Under the pieces are notes generated by a model. That model was not told the origin of the DNA. It did no database searches and was given only the letters and a program-made list of their open reading frames with translations. 64,000 bases of DNA from Oscarella lobularis (Eukaryota > Porifera > Homoscleromorpha > Homosclerophorida > Oscarellidae), in the NCBI RefSeq assembly GCF_947507565.1, contig NC_089178.1:2976001-3040000 (forward strand). The letters are read 5' to 3'. Every line of letters starts with the position of its first letter. Positions within the stretch are counted from its first letter, which is position 1. Positions 24,265 to 35,200 of this stretch are shown here, piece after piece. Made by a program: the position numbers and the translations under genes.

Positions 24265-25326
24265 ATGGCCAACAACCAAGGAGGAAAAACCGTTCTCGTC
24301 GTCGGCGGCGCCGGTTTTCTCGGCTCAAACATCGTCAGAATGATTCTAGCAAAGTGCGACTCGACCGAAGTGTCATCGATTCGCATGTTCGACGTCTCAG
24401 ACGCCGAACTCGAACTCGAATCGAATCCTCTAAGCCGAATCGTCGTCGAACGCGTCGTCGGCGACGTGCGCGATAGCGACGCGGTGACGCGCGCCTGTCG
24501 CGACGTCGACGTCGTGATTCACGCGGCGTCGATCGTCGATTTCGGCGACAAAGACAGCGATTTCGTCCGCGCCGTCAACGTCGACGGAACGCGCACGATC
24601 GTCGACGCGTGCCTCGCGACGGGAGTCACGTGCCTCGTGTACACCAGCACGGAAGACGTCGTCATAACGCGAACGCCGCTCGTCGACGCCGTCGAAACGG
24701 ATATATATCCGCCGGAGTCCCATTTAATTTACGGATCGTACGGCGTGACGAAACAGCGCGCGGAGAAAATCGTTCTTCGGGCGAACGGCGACAATTTGGT
24801 CACGTGCGCGTTGCGACCGGTCGTTCTGTTCGGCGAAGGCGATCCGTTCAACGTGACGAACGCTCTCGGCGTCGCCTTTCGAAAGATCGTCGTTCCCGTT
24901 CAGGCGGAGAATCAATTTTCGTCGTGTTACGTTCGAAATGCGGCGTGGGCGCACGTGTGCGCCTTTCGAGCGGCGCTCGCTCGACCCGAAGCGATTGGCG
25001 GCGAGGCTTTTTTCGTTACGGACGACACGCCGACTTGCCCGTATTTTGATTTTTTGAAACCGTTTGCTGATGGACTCGGTTATCGTTATGCTCCCTTCAA
25101 GTTGCCCGGGTCGTTTTTGTTTGGATTGGTTTGGCTGTTTGAACGCTTGGCTTGGATTGTGAAGACGCCGCCTATGTTTCGGAGTGGACCCATGTATGGT
25201 GCCATGACAACTTACACGTTTAGCAGGCAGAAAGCCGAAGAGGATCTCAGGTATTGGCCACTTTATGATTTTCAAGAATCTGTTCGACTATCTTTGCCCT
25301 ACTATAAACGAGTTTTGAATGCCTAG
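24265..25326 (+). CDS. 3beta-HSD/NSDHL-like dehydrogenase
   Basis: Intronless 353-residue member of the extended short-chain dehydrogenases, 3beta-hydroxysteroid dehydrogenase branch. The NAD(P)-binding glycine motif GGAGFLG is at residues 14-20. DVVIHAAS lies around residues 82-89, a serine in YTSTEDV near residue 128, and the catalytic Tyr-x-x-x-Lys (YGVTK) at 159-163. A hydrophobic stretch near residues 280-300 (FLFGLVWLFERLAWIV) suggests membrane association, as in endoplasmic reticulum 3beta-HSD enzymes. Length fits the family (about 360-370). Known chemistry: oxidation of a 3beta-hydroxyl on a steroid or sterol, with isomerisation or decarboxylation in some members. The substrate here cannot be told. 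It is intronless among intron-rich neighbours and shares a promoter region with RAD54L2. Confidence 0.85.
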   Translation: MANNQGGKTVLVVGGAGFLGSNIVRMILAKCDSTEVSSIRMFDVSDAELELESNPLSRIVVERVVGDVRDSDAVTRACRDVDVVIHAASIVDFGDKDSDFVRAVNVDGTRTIVDACLATGVTCLVYTSTEDVVITRTPLVDAVETDIYPPESHLIYGSYGVTKQRAEKIVLRANGDNLVTCALRPVVLFGEGDPFNVTNALGVAFRKIVVPVQAENQFSSCYVRNAAWAHVCAFRAALARPEAIGGEAFFVTDDTPTCPYFDFLKPFADGLGYRYAPFKLPGSFLFGLVWLFERLAWIVKTPPMFRSGPMYGAMTTYTFSRQKAEEDLRYWPLYDFQESVRLSLPYYKRVLNA

Positions 25327-25622
25327 CAGGGGGAAGGAAGAAAGAAACTATTTTTTTTAATGAGAACGAACTGGGGAGAAAGTGTTCAAGAGCTGATGCA
25401 GTAAGCCATTATCTTTGTCTCCTGGTGTAGCCTCGCATCTAATACGCCTATCCTTGGGTCCCTATCCTAGTTCATATGTCTAGTCTATCGTCAATATTAG
25501 TGCCCCGCGTGTCTTTTGAAGTCGAGGTTAAATAGCTCACCGTACTGTAGACGTGTACACCCCGAGGTCAATAAATCAGAATATAGGTCTGTATTTTGAA
25601 ATATACGTTAGATACAGGTAGC
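25327..25622. other. Convergent intergenic region
   Basis: About 300 bp between the stop codons of the 3beta-HSD-like gene (+) and repeat-family gene C (-); AATAAA-type sequence occurs near 25571. No gene seen. Confidence 0.4.
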
Positions 25623-27685
25623 TTATGCAAATATCGTTCGCATGATTGTGATGAAAGCAAGAGCGCACGGTAGAACTCGAATAGACAGGGGAGCGAATCC
25701 TGAATTTGACTTTGCTTCGTCGACTGAGATTGTAGCGTTGACTTGATGGGGGTTAGTCGGTCGGTCTGTCACGGTAGCATCAGTAGCATCAGTAGCATCA
25801 GTAGCAAAGCTTTGATCTGCTACGTTAATTTCATCTGACGACGGTAGGATAGCAGTGACAGCGAGGACAATGTCAGTAGGTTGAACCTCGGGGTACGTAG
25901 TTACTTGAGGCGGAAAGGCTGAGTTGCCTTCAATGCCATGAATCACGATGTAGTGGGTCCTGCCGCCGATTGGGTTGACGTACAGATCAGGCACGAGTGT
26001 CGTCGAGGTTTGAGGGTCGCTCATGCTGTCGAAAACCTGAAAATATGTAAACAATGGCACCACGGTGTGTGCGCTCATATAGCTTGCTTGCCTTTAGAAC
26101 ATAGGACCGATTTGCGATGACGGTAGTTTCTCTCATGCCATCAAATTGTAAACTTTGGGTAATGTACGTAGGCGCACCAAGGCTATTTTGGCTGTGCTTG
26201 TCCAAAGGAATAGCCACAACGTCTACAACAACGTTTGTTTTAAATAGACTTTCTCAAATGCAAGCTTAGTATTTGCAAACCGATTCTAGACGCGTGATCG
26301 TAGAAAAAATTGTAGATTCGTAGCCGAGCGGTGTCATTGCCGATTGAACTATTCGACTGGTCGCAATAGAGATGAGGTTGATCGACGGCACTTCGATCAT
26401 GAGCTTTGGGCCTTAGGATAGCAACGCACTCGCTTGCTTTATATGCAACGCTTTCTTTCACTTGAAAATCGTAGCTGTCTGTGCAAATTCGACATATAGT
26501 TTTTCGCGGTTCGGTAAAGGGTCGCTTTTTTTAGCGCGTACCTTCTCCTAGCGTAACGGAAACGGCGGATCCGCGTGCTATATAGAATGATCCCATTTGA
26601 GTTTGTCCAAAATAGAGTTCCGGGTAGTCGAATTCTTCAAACATAACCTGCCCAAACGAATAAACCCGTCGGTATACGAATTAATTCTCTAAGCACCGTG
26701 GCACTATTGACACTTGGAATCGCATTGACGACGTAAACGTTAGTAACCGGCATGTCTGGTCGGTTAATTTGCTTCAGCGGCGGCACGCTGACCACTTTCG
26801 GCGCGTAATCATCCGGATCATTGGTCAGGCCAATGATAGCGGCGTAGTAGCGATCCCCGTTGGACGCGCTAAAATAAATCGGTTCGACGAGCGATTTGGC
26901 GTTCTTAAATTGATCGACGTCGAGAACGCTGCCCGTAGGAACGACCTAGGAGACGATTAATTAAATAATTAAGTAGGGGTTTAATTAGCTTCCGCGGCAC
27001 CTTGATTTCGTACGTTCCTTCATTCATGTTTTGCGAATGAGACTGCCACAGGCTCATCCCTTTGGCAACGCGCAGGAGAGGGTCTGTTTGGCGTCGAGCC
27101 AATCTCGAAGCAGAAAAAGCGATCACGTCTGAAAAATCAACAGTGAACCACGCGATGGATGCGTGCGGACAGGATCTGACGTACCGACGTTATTTTGATC
27201 AAATGCATGATGGATGGCGAGGAAGAAACTTGTCGCTAGTCTGGTTTCGTCGTGCTCCCAAACGTAAATGGTCAGATGAAGAGTGGAAGCGCCTAGCACG
27301 TCGGGCTCGGCGACGAGAAAGCCATCTGATTTAGAACTGACTGCGCTGTTCACTTTAGCGGTGGCAGTGTCTGGGAGGATTGAGACAGAAGACTTGGACT
27401 ATATACACAGCGTATTTTGTAATACTACAAACCGTTGCTTGGCAGTAGAACTGCTTCCGCCTTTGACTGGGCACCAAGGTGAACCTGGGCTGTGGTGAAC
27501 TGACCGTACTCGAGATTCTGGATTCGGTTCCCGTCAGGAAGTATAAAGGTCACTTTTGCATCGCTAGGAAATGCGTTGAGAGCATTGACGGCGACTTGAA
27601 CGTTGCGTTTCTGTCTATTAGGATGTCCTTCTAACGGACTTGAGAGTAGCAAGCAGACGAGCAGAGAAGCGAGAAACTTCGTCAT
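25623..27685 (-). CDS. Secreted, GPI-anchored NAFP-repeat protein C
   Basis: Third paralogue, in opposite orientation. Start at 27685 with a clear signal peptide (FLASLLVCLLLSSPLEG). Module 1 begins VAVNALNAFPSDAKVTF and has NLEYGQFTTAQVHL; its next exons give FLVAEPDVLGAS, then SFFLAIHHAF, and it closes TYEIK. Module 2 begins NVYVVNAIPSVNSATVMF, has LYFGQTQMGSFYI, CVAILRPKAHD and DVVAIPLDK, and closes SYVLK. The tail has a short ATD tripeptide repeat (25771-25803) and ends in a hydrophobic segment (VLPCALAFITIMRTIFA). Exon structure equals that of genes A and B. The intron after SYVLK has a GC donor (exon end 26092, GCAAGC). It lies 6.4 kb from gene B, so the family is a local cluster with one inverted member. 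Function unknown; cell-surface location inferred. Confidence 0.75.
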
Positions 27686-28155
27686 ACTTCCTTGTGGTTC
27701 CGTGGTCAAATGAAAGCTGCCTATAACTCGAACACCGGACTTATAGGGTATGAATCTCCGCCCATTTTCGGATTGGTCATGGTGACAGTGACGTATCATG
27801 GCATTCCTTGCAATTATTTACGTGACTGGGGACACGCCAAGTCGGCGTGATCGTTTCGTCTCTTGGCTGTCTGCCCAGCCGTGGTCTGGTATCCTGGTGC
27901 AGGTGTGCTGATTATCGAAAATAGGGGAAGTTCATTTCACTGTGGCGACTGAGTCTAAAAATGCGTTTTCTCTGAGAGAATTCTTGGGAAGAAAGGGGGT
28001 TGCGAGAACGTGTGTCCGTCCGTTTCTCGGGACATGGTTTCTTCTCCTCACAAGGTACATTCCCTCGCTGAACCCGTCTCGATAGCTTCTCGATAGCAGT
28101 GTAGCCAGTGTAGCTAAAGCGAGCCGTAGCGCGCGGTAGATTTCTTCTTCGCGAA
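27686..28155. other. Divergent intergenic region, gene C and PEX3
   Basis: About 470 bp between start codons of gene C (-) and PEX3 (+). It must hold both promoters. No distinct element recognised. Confidence 0.4.
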
Positions 28156-29223
28156 ATGGCCGACCCGCCTCGCGGTTTCCTACGACGCCACGCTCGCAAG
28201 TTCGTCATTTCAGCTTGCACAGTCGGCGGCGCCTATGCCCTATACAAGTTCGTTCAGTGGAAATGGGCGTCGAGAGCAGCGGAAGAAGAAGCGCGACGCT
28301 TAGACGTCGCGCGACTCGAGCACCACTTCGAAAGCAACCAGCGTACGTGCGACATGACGGCGCGATCGCTTCTCCCCATGCTCCGAACGTCCCTATTCGA
28401 GCACGTAAACGTCGAACGACTGATCGCCGCGCTCAAATCGAGCTCGTCGTCGAACAAATCGGAAGTTTGGAACGAAGTCAAAACGAAGACGCTCACCCAA
28501 CTTCTCGTCGCCGTCTACAGCGCCTGTTTTCTTCACGTCTTCCTTCGCGTCCAGTTGAACATCATTGGCGGCCGATTGTACTTGGAGAGCGCCGAGAAGG
28601 AAGACGAAGAGGAGAAGACGAAAAAGAAGAAGGGAGCGAATTTTTTACCTATTACTCAAACGGTTCAGACTCGTTATCTTAATCTCGTCGAGTGTCTTTT
28701 CGACACGGGAATGATTGGCTTGGTCAAATTCGTCGACGACGTCGTCGAACGACGAATGGACGAAATCGGTCTCAAAGAGCGTTTCGATGCGACGAGATTC
28801 TCGCAGTTCGTCGAGGAAATTCGTCGGGATATAGAAGGAGACGATCAGACGTCGATGGCTCGACTCGTTGGCGCTAGTTTGCCGACAAACGGCGGCATCT
28901 TCAACGTTAATTCCCAGTCGCTGTCCCATGCTGAAAAGGATCAACTGCAAGGTCTCGTCGAAGCCACTCGAGATTTCTTAGAGAATCCTGATTTTTGTCA
29001 CGTGCTCGGAAAGTGCATTGAGGCGGGTTTTTCCGTCGCTGTGCAGAGTGTCGAACGGAAAATCGACAAGGATGCTGTGCCATTGGCCAAATTGTTGCCC
29101 ATGGTTGTCGTTGACGTCGTACCCACTTTGCTCAAGGACAGCAGCGAGTTTTTCAATCGAATCATGGAACTGCCGACTTTGCAAAAATTTGCTGAAAACG
29201 TATACGATGCATTTCGAAGGTAA
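28156..29223 (+). CDS. PEX3: Peroxin-3 (PEX3)
   Basis: Intronless 355-residue peroxisome biogenesis factor. The N-terminus has a basic patch and one membrane helix (KFVISACTVGGAYALYKFV), as in PEX3, which sits in the peroxisomal or ER membrane. The hallmark HFESNQRTC follows at about residue 56, and LHVFLRVQLNIIGGRLYL at about 125-142. Known role: PEX3 anchors PEX19 loaded with membrane-protein cargo, inserting peroxisomal membrane proteins. The PEX19-binding region corresponds to the conserved segment after the anchor. Length agrees with human PEX3 (373). A lysine/glutamate insert (about residues 146-160) replaces a variable loop. The upstream gene is divergent; the downstream gene is on the same strand 232 bp away. 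Confidence 0.93.
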   Translation: MADPPRGFLRRHARKFVISACTVGGAYALYKFVQWKWASRAAEEEARRLDVARLEHHFESNQRTCDMTARSLLPMLRTSLFEHVNVERLIAALKSSSSSNKSEVWNEVKTKTLTQLLVAVYSACFLHVFLRVQLNIIGGRLYLESAEKEDEEEKTKKKKGANFLPITQTVQTRYLNLVECLFDTGMIGLVKFVDDVVERRMDEIGLKERFDATRFSQFVEEIRRDIEGDDQTSMARLVGASLPTNGGIFNVNSQSLSHAEKDQLQGLVEATRDFLENPDFCHVLGKCIEAGFSVAVQSVERKIDKDAVPLAKLLPMVVVDVVPTLLKDSSEFFNRIMELPTLQKFAENVYDAFRR

Positions 29224-29455
29224 AATTCTTTTATCGTGACGTCACGACGTCTAACGCGCGGTTCCTAATTTCCCCATGTGTCTCGGAGCTTTGGAGCACG
29301 TACTGTACAGTACGAAGGTGCGATCGTTCCAAAGAAAGCACGCGTTTTATATAGACTTCTCCTTCGGTGTGTGTTTGTGTACCTAAAAGAAAGAATTGAA
29401 AGATAGACGCGCTCTTAGGACTTTACACTTTTGTCACGTGAGTTGTTAGAGTAGT

Positions 29456-31038
29456 ATGTACACAACGAGAGTTGGCTGCTATTTTTGCTTGGCGAGCTTG
29501 CTCGCAGGCTTGACCGTTCAGCAAAAGTACGCCAGTCTTCTTGGCGATCCCGAAATGAGCGGCAATACCCTGAAAGTGTCTCTAGAAGGATGGAATTTCT
29601 GTAATTTTGCTGGTGAGTAATACGATACTGTACTTGTACCGTTGCTACTGTGTCTTGTAGGACCGGATGCCGTGCCGTCTCCTCGATATGCTGACTGTCT
29701 CGACAGTAGTGGTCGAGTGGGACCAGGACCAAGTGGCAATTTAGCGACTGATTCAGATAATCGGCTCTCGCTGCCGACTCCGATTCCCGGCCTTTCCAAT
29801 CAGACGAAAGATGCGGATCTTTATGCGGAGGAGAAGGAACGGTATTTGGGAACATTGTGCTCAACGTCGGTGAGGGAGATAATCGCGCGGCTCCTCACGG
29901 AATTCTAGCTCGTTTTGTATGTAGTCGTCGGCGGGTAATTGGTCCTATTGGACTCAAATGCTGAAGAGTGGAAATTTCAATATCTCTCAGAATCTTTGTC
30001 CTCGAGCCGGCGGCTCACTTCGTCACGCCCAAAACGTCCGCAATGTTGCCTACGGAACACTCGGACCCATGAATCAACCGCTAGTCTTCCACAATTGGTC
30101 GTCAAGCGACAGTCACGAGGGCGCTTTCTACGGAACCTACGACGTCGATCCTAAAAGCGAAACATACAGTAAGAAAAAAAGAGGTTTATTTTTTTCATTT
30201 AACGTGTTATATTATTATTGCAGATTCGTCGTATTTCGAGATTCGCTGGTTCAAGCGTCCAGGAGAGAATTCGTGGTCGTTGCAGAGCACTCTTATAACT
30301 AGCAAAGTTCATCCCTACCTAATGCTATACAACCGAGCAGATAGCGTTCGCCTCGGCAACGGCGGCTATCCGTGGGAAGGGCGCGGCGTTCTCGTTCGTC
30401 CGGCGCGTTCGCCGAGTTTTCGAATGCAGGTCAATTTGACCGTGATGAATTGCACGTCAACGGGAGCTCAATTTTACATGCCCGAGATGGGCGGATGTTG
30501 GAAGAATGATGGGAGAGATTGCGACGGCGATTTGGCGACCGACGTCACGCGTTACATTTGCTTTATTATCAATCCAGGCGTTGTTGAGCGGAAGGGATGT
30601 CGGGTCGATCGTCAAAGCCGATGCCCTCCGTTTCATACGTTCGCCAATGGGACGAAAGCGTATAGAAACGAGACGACTCGCTTTCCCTATGAATGCTATC
30701 ACCTCTGGTGCGCTCCACCTAATGATCCGACAGCGCCGCCTGGTGAGACGTGCGATCCGTACAGCAATCCAATGTCACAGGAACTGATGCAATTGTTGCC
30801 GTGTAAAGAATGGGGTTTGTACGATTTTCCGAGCCAGCCGGGCGAGGCGTGGATTGGTCACGGTCAAGTGTGGAATTTAAAAGCCGGTGCATTGGCCGAG
30901 AAGGTCTACTTCAGCGGCAAAGATCCTCCCAACGGTCGCTACTGGCTTAGTACGGAAATAGGGCCAGAAGTATTTGAGAGCGAGTCGTTTACGAAGTGGG
31001 AAGTATCCAAGTGGGATATACAGGACATCATAAGTTGA
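29456..31038 (+). CDS. DUF7705-like secreted protein
   Basis: Four exons (29456-29612, 29661-29869, 29925-30168, 30224-31038). A hydrophobic leader (CYFCLASLLAGL) suggests secretion. The mature part matches the family known best from plant and oomycete proteins (DUF7705): YASLLGDPEMSGNTLKVSLEGWNFCN, then PSPRYADCLD, LYAEEKERYLGTLC, WTQMLKSGNFNI, MNQPLVFHN, HPYLMLYNRAD and GGYPWEGRGVLVRPA. Further on it has GGCWKNDGRDCDGDLATDVTRY, CPPFH, CDPYSNPMSQEL and a C-terminal WIGHGQVWNL segment. The many cysteines imply disulphides and several N-x-S/T sites are present. Family assignment is from memory of plant sequences. No biochemical role is known to me. The stop codon lies only about 50 bp before the PPCDC start. 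Confidence 0.75.
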
Positions 31039-31089
31039 TGTGTTGACGGAAATGACGCTTCCGTGTCCGGGATAAACGTACGGGTCTTC

Positions 31090-31674
31090 ATGTGCGCGAC
31101 GAAAGATTCTCGGACTTCTCCTCGCGTTCTGCTCGGCTGCACGGGCAGCGTCGCTTCAATCAAAGTCCCAGACCTGTGTCAGAAGCTTGTAGCGATTGGA
31201 ACGGACGTCCGGGTGATTGCCACCGAGCACGCAGTCCATTTCTTCGATCCGTCGTCGCTCGATCCGTCCGTGCGCCTCTATCGCGACGCCGACGAATGGA
31301 CGACATGGAATCGCATGCACGATCCCGTACTTCACATCGAACTGCGTCGCTGGGCCGACGCGATGGTCATAGCGCCGCTCGACGCGAATACGCTCTCGAA
31401 ACTCGCTCACGGTCTCTGCGACAATTTGCTCACGTGCACGGCGAGGGCGTGGGACGTTGATAGGCCGTTTCTCTTCTGTCCGGCTATGAATACGTACATG
31501 TGGAATCATCCGCACACGGCTCAGCACGTTTCCGTTCTCGAATCGTTTGGATACGTGCACGTTCCTCCTGTCGCAAAGCATCTTGCATGTGGGGACTACG
31601 GAATGGGAGCAATGGCCAGCGTAGAAACGATAGTCGAATCTACGCTCAAACGTTTAGATTTAGAAAAGAAATAG
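31090..31674 (+). CDS. PPCDC: Phosphopantothenoylcysteine decarboxylase (PPCDC)
   Basis: Intronless, 194 residues from the first ATG (31090). A HFCD-family flavoprotein that decarboxylates 4'-phosphopantothenoylcysteine in coenzyme A synthesis. Visible marks: the FMN-binding start VLLGCTGSVASIKVP, the catalytic histidine in VLHIELRRWADAMVIAPLDANTL, LCDNLLTC, the substrate-clamp motif PAMNTYMW, and the C-terminal LACGDYGMGAM. Length compares well with human PPCDC (204). The upstream gene on the same strand ends about 50 bp before, so the promoter must overlap its 3' UTR, or the two may be co-transcribed (inference). Confidence 0.93.
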   Translation: MCATKDSRTSPRVLLGCTGSVASIKVPDLCQKLVAIGTDVRVIATEHAVHFFDPSSLDPSVRLYRDADEWTTWNRMHDPVLHIELRRWADAMVIAPLDANTLSKLAHGLCDNLLTCTARAWDVDRPFLFCPAMNTYMWNHPHTAQHVSVLESFGYVHVPPVAKHLACGDYGMGAMASVETIVESTLKRLDLEKK

Positions 31675-32268
31675 TGAGAAATGAATTGGATGATGGACTA
31701 TTTATGCTACAGTCTCTACATATATTGCCTTTCTGTTTTGCCTTTTGTTTCTGTAGATACGTACGTTGAAATCTGTCATTTTTGAGTCCTTAAAAGTCAG
31801 AGGGATCCATCAAGAGCTTCATTGGTTTGGAGCGTCATGGATAATATTATGAATTTTAGCAAAGCAATCAAAGTGACTGTGCTCTCAAAGTCATATGACC
31901 TTAGTTGTCACATGACTCACACACACAAGTTGAGACAGCACATTGAATCACCGCTGAATCACCGCTGAGTAAGTAGGCTTTTAGGTTGCACCTAATGGCC
32001 GCGAGCATGAGAGCAAAGGGAGAAAGTTTAGAGAGTGAATCATAGGACCACCTCTAACAATCAATACCAATGCGCTCTAAGGCAACTCTAGGCCCAAACT
32101 TTTCTTACACTAGTGTAAGCTGTCACGTATTGACATCAGTGGGCCTCAGAGGTGCATCTATACAGAAAAGACTCCATGGAAGAGGTGGGGTCTGTGGGGA
32201 CTCAGAGCAGTTTTATGGGAACCTGAAAGATCTTTTGCTGAAGTGAACGTTTCTTTGATAGGTCTGCA
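31675..32268. other. Intergenic between PPCDC and ROCO gene
   Basis: About 590 bp, AT-richer, with a short CA run near 31920 and a tandem 12-bp phrase (gaatcaccgctg, twice) near 31945. A possible 3' splice site just before the ATG at 32269 hints at an upstream non-coding exon. Confidence 0.4.
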
Positions 32269-35200
32269 ATGGAATATGATGAGTACGATGATCTTTATGC
32301 TGAAATTAATGATGAAAATGACGATGAAAATGATGATGATGATTGTTATGATGATATAGATGTCAATTCTGATAGCAACCGTGACGATGAGTTTGATGGG
32401 GTCAATTCGGATAACAATTGTGACGATGAGTTTGATGGGGTCAATTCGGATAACAATTGTGACGATGAGTTTGATGGGGTCAATTCGGATAACAATTGTG
32501 ATGATGAGTTTGATGGGGTTGATTCTGATAGCAACTGTGACGATGAGTTTGATGGGGTCAATTCGGATAACAATTGTGACGATGAGTTTGATGGGGTCAA
32601 TTCTGATAACAATTGTGATGATGAGTTTGATGGGGTTGATTCTGATAGCAACTGTGACGATGGCATTTTTGATGACAACAATTCTCACAACAGTGATGAT
32701 GAAACTCATGATGACATAGATGTTATTTCTGATAACAATCGAAATGACAGTTCTGATGAAAAAGCGTCGTATAGTGAGCCAGACTTTGCTACTAATCCCG
32801 GAAACGTATTTATTCCTGCAATGCCTATCTTCGCTCATGATACGCCTTCTGGATGTAAGCTCCAGATTTTCTTGCATGTGCCGGGCGCTGTAACGCTGCT
32901 TTTTTCTCGTAGATGACGACTCTATTGACTCTATTGATGAGAATATTTACAAGCAAGCTCTTGCGTCTGGCTCGGCTCCCATCAATAGATGCCGCGTGAT
33001 GGTGGTTGGTCAGGATGGCGCAGGAAAATCTTGCTTAATTGACTCTTTCTTGGATCGTCCCTTCAATGCTCAAAGTCCGAGCACGGACGGCGCTGCTATT
33101 CACATGGCTGTGACGGCAGCGAAAGGAAGGGTGGGTCAGCACACGTGGCGCGAAGAGAAATGCGAGAATGCGCAGCATTTGGACAAATACCTTGCAGCTG
33201 GATATGTGATTACAAAAAAGCAGGATCAAGTTATTACGCTGCATTCTCACAAAATCGCCTTTGATTTAATTTCTATGTTAGGTAAAGAAAACAGCGTTGA
33301 GCCCGATCCACGCAGTTTCTTTTGCAAAAAGGAAGAAGATTCGTCAATGTTCAGCGATTACTGACGAAAGCCTGGAAGATGATGCATCTGTAAGCTACTC
33401 CGTGCGGGATTTCTCTTCTTCTCCTGCTACCCAGGAGTTGGACCAGCACATTAGGGAAATCACCAAAGATGAAAAAGTGACTTCAGAGCAACGTGAAATG
33501 ATTGCTGAGTATCTCAAATCAAGTGAAGCTCTTGCCACTCTTGAGAATTTTGAAGTCAGTTCAAAGCTTCTTTGGGATTTAGGAGGGCAAGAAAGGTATC
33601 TGACTTCCCACGCTGCTCTCATGCCCACCGAGTCTGAGTACACGGTGTGCACTTATTTGCTGGTTATTGACATTAGCAAGCCTCTTGGCGATAAGGCGAA
33701 ATCGTCTTATCGTCTCGGAGGAACCTCAACTGACATTCCTCTCGAATTATCAAGTCTTTTGTACAACCGTGATTTCCCCCGTCACTGGTTCACATCAATT
33801 GGAATTAGCCATCCTTCTAACGTGTCTTCCCCATACTTGGGAGAAGATTTGGAAGGAGTCAGCTATCCCGCAGTTTTAATCGCTGCCACTCACATTGATG
33901 AAGTGAAAGCGATGCCAAATCCTGAAGAGTTCTTGAAATCTCAAAACGCACAACTTGACAACTTGATTCGTGACTTAAAATGCGAGGATCACATTGTCAA
34001 AAACCCTAAAAATGGACAGTGGTTCTTTCGGGTCGATAATACCAAGTCCGGACGTAGTGAAGCAGAAGAGCGTTGCGAGGGCGTCAGAACAATTGTCTCT
34101 CTACTTGACAGTTCCTCAAAGCACTATTGGTCTCAGAAAAACAAAACGCGGCCTATGCCATTGGCATGGATTCGTTTTGAGATTTCACTCGTTTTGTGGA
34201 AAATTGGGAAAATCCTAAGCGTCGAAACAGCAATTAAGCTTGCTCATCGGGTTGGAATTAAATCTATAAAAGAGGCGTTGTTGGCTTTGAAATTTCTGCA
34301 CAACCTCGGTGTAATACTTTATTTCTGGGATGTACCTGAGCTCACTGACCGCGTTATTATTGATCCCGAATGGCTTATTAGAACTGTGGCCACGTTTGTT
34401 ACGGTCAAGGAGCCCAAAAAGGTCAAGTACCAACGTCTTTGGCGAGAGCTATGCAAAAAGGGAGAAATTGGGAGAGACGTGGTGTTGAACGTACTTGGAG
34501 AAGCAGACGTGGAGCGCAGAGATCAAGAGCCAGTTCTCAACGTGCTAAAAATGCTGGACATTATATGCGAATGCGATTCGCCTGAAGCTTCTTCACCGTT
34601 CTTGATTCCGTGCATGGTCATGCAGAAGCTAAGTGGATCTTCGGTGTGGGAGAAGTATAATCCAAGAGAAGTGTTTCCTCCACCCATCGTCATTTTTCCC
34701 AAGGACGTGCAGGCAATTCCCGAAGCGCTTTTCTTTAGACTTGTAACAAAGTGCGCTCGGAAATACCCAGGAGGGTGTGAACTTACTCGGAATCGTTGTT
34801 TATTTAGAATAGGAAGCAATTTAGTGCTTGAACTATTGCACTATGACAGGGGCGCTTGTTTGATCGTTTCAATGGCCGGTGAAAGGAACACGCCAAAGAA
34901 CGCAGTCAGTGTGTCAGAGTTAGCTTCTATAATTGGGCAATTCGTTGCTGACAGCGTTGAAAATGCAAAAAAACGAGGAATGAACGGATTAAAGCTTGCG
35001 TTTTACTACCAAGTAACCGAGTGCATCCTTGGCCTAAAGTCAGATGATGAAGGTGCTGGCAACTTAGGCTGTCGGCTGCCGGACGGCGACTTTTTAGTAC
35101 AACTGCCTGACAGGGAATGCTGTAAGTCGGGTCGTCAGCCAGTTTCACTCCTATGCAAATCGGGGAAATACGCTCCAAAGGAAAAGTTAGAACTGGTGCA

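Noticed and set aside
32158-32877. 239-residue antisense open frame rich in Ile/Val
   Set aside because: It is the reverse of the 39-bp acidic repeat in the ROCO gene; periodic sequence stays open by chance and the product has no family features.
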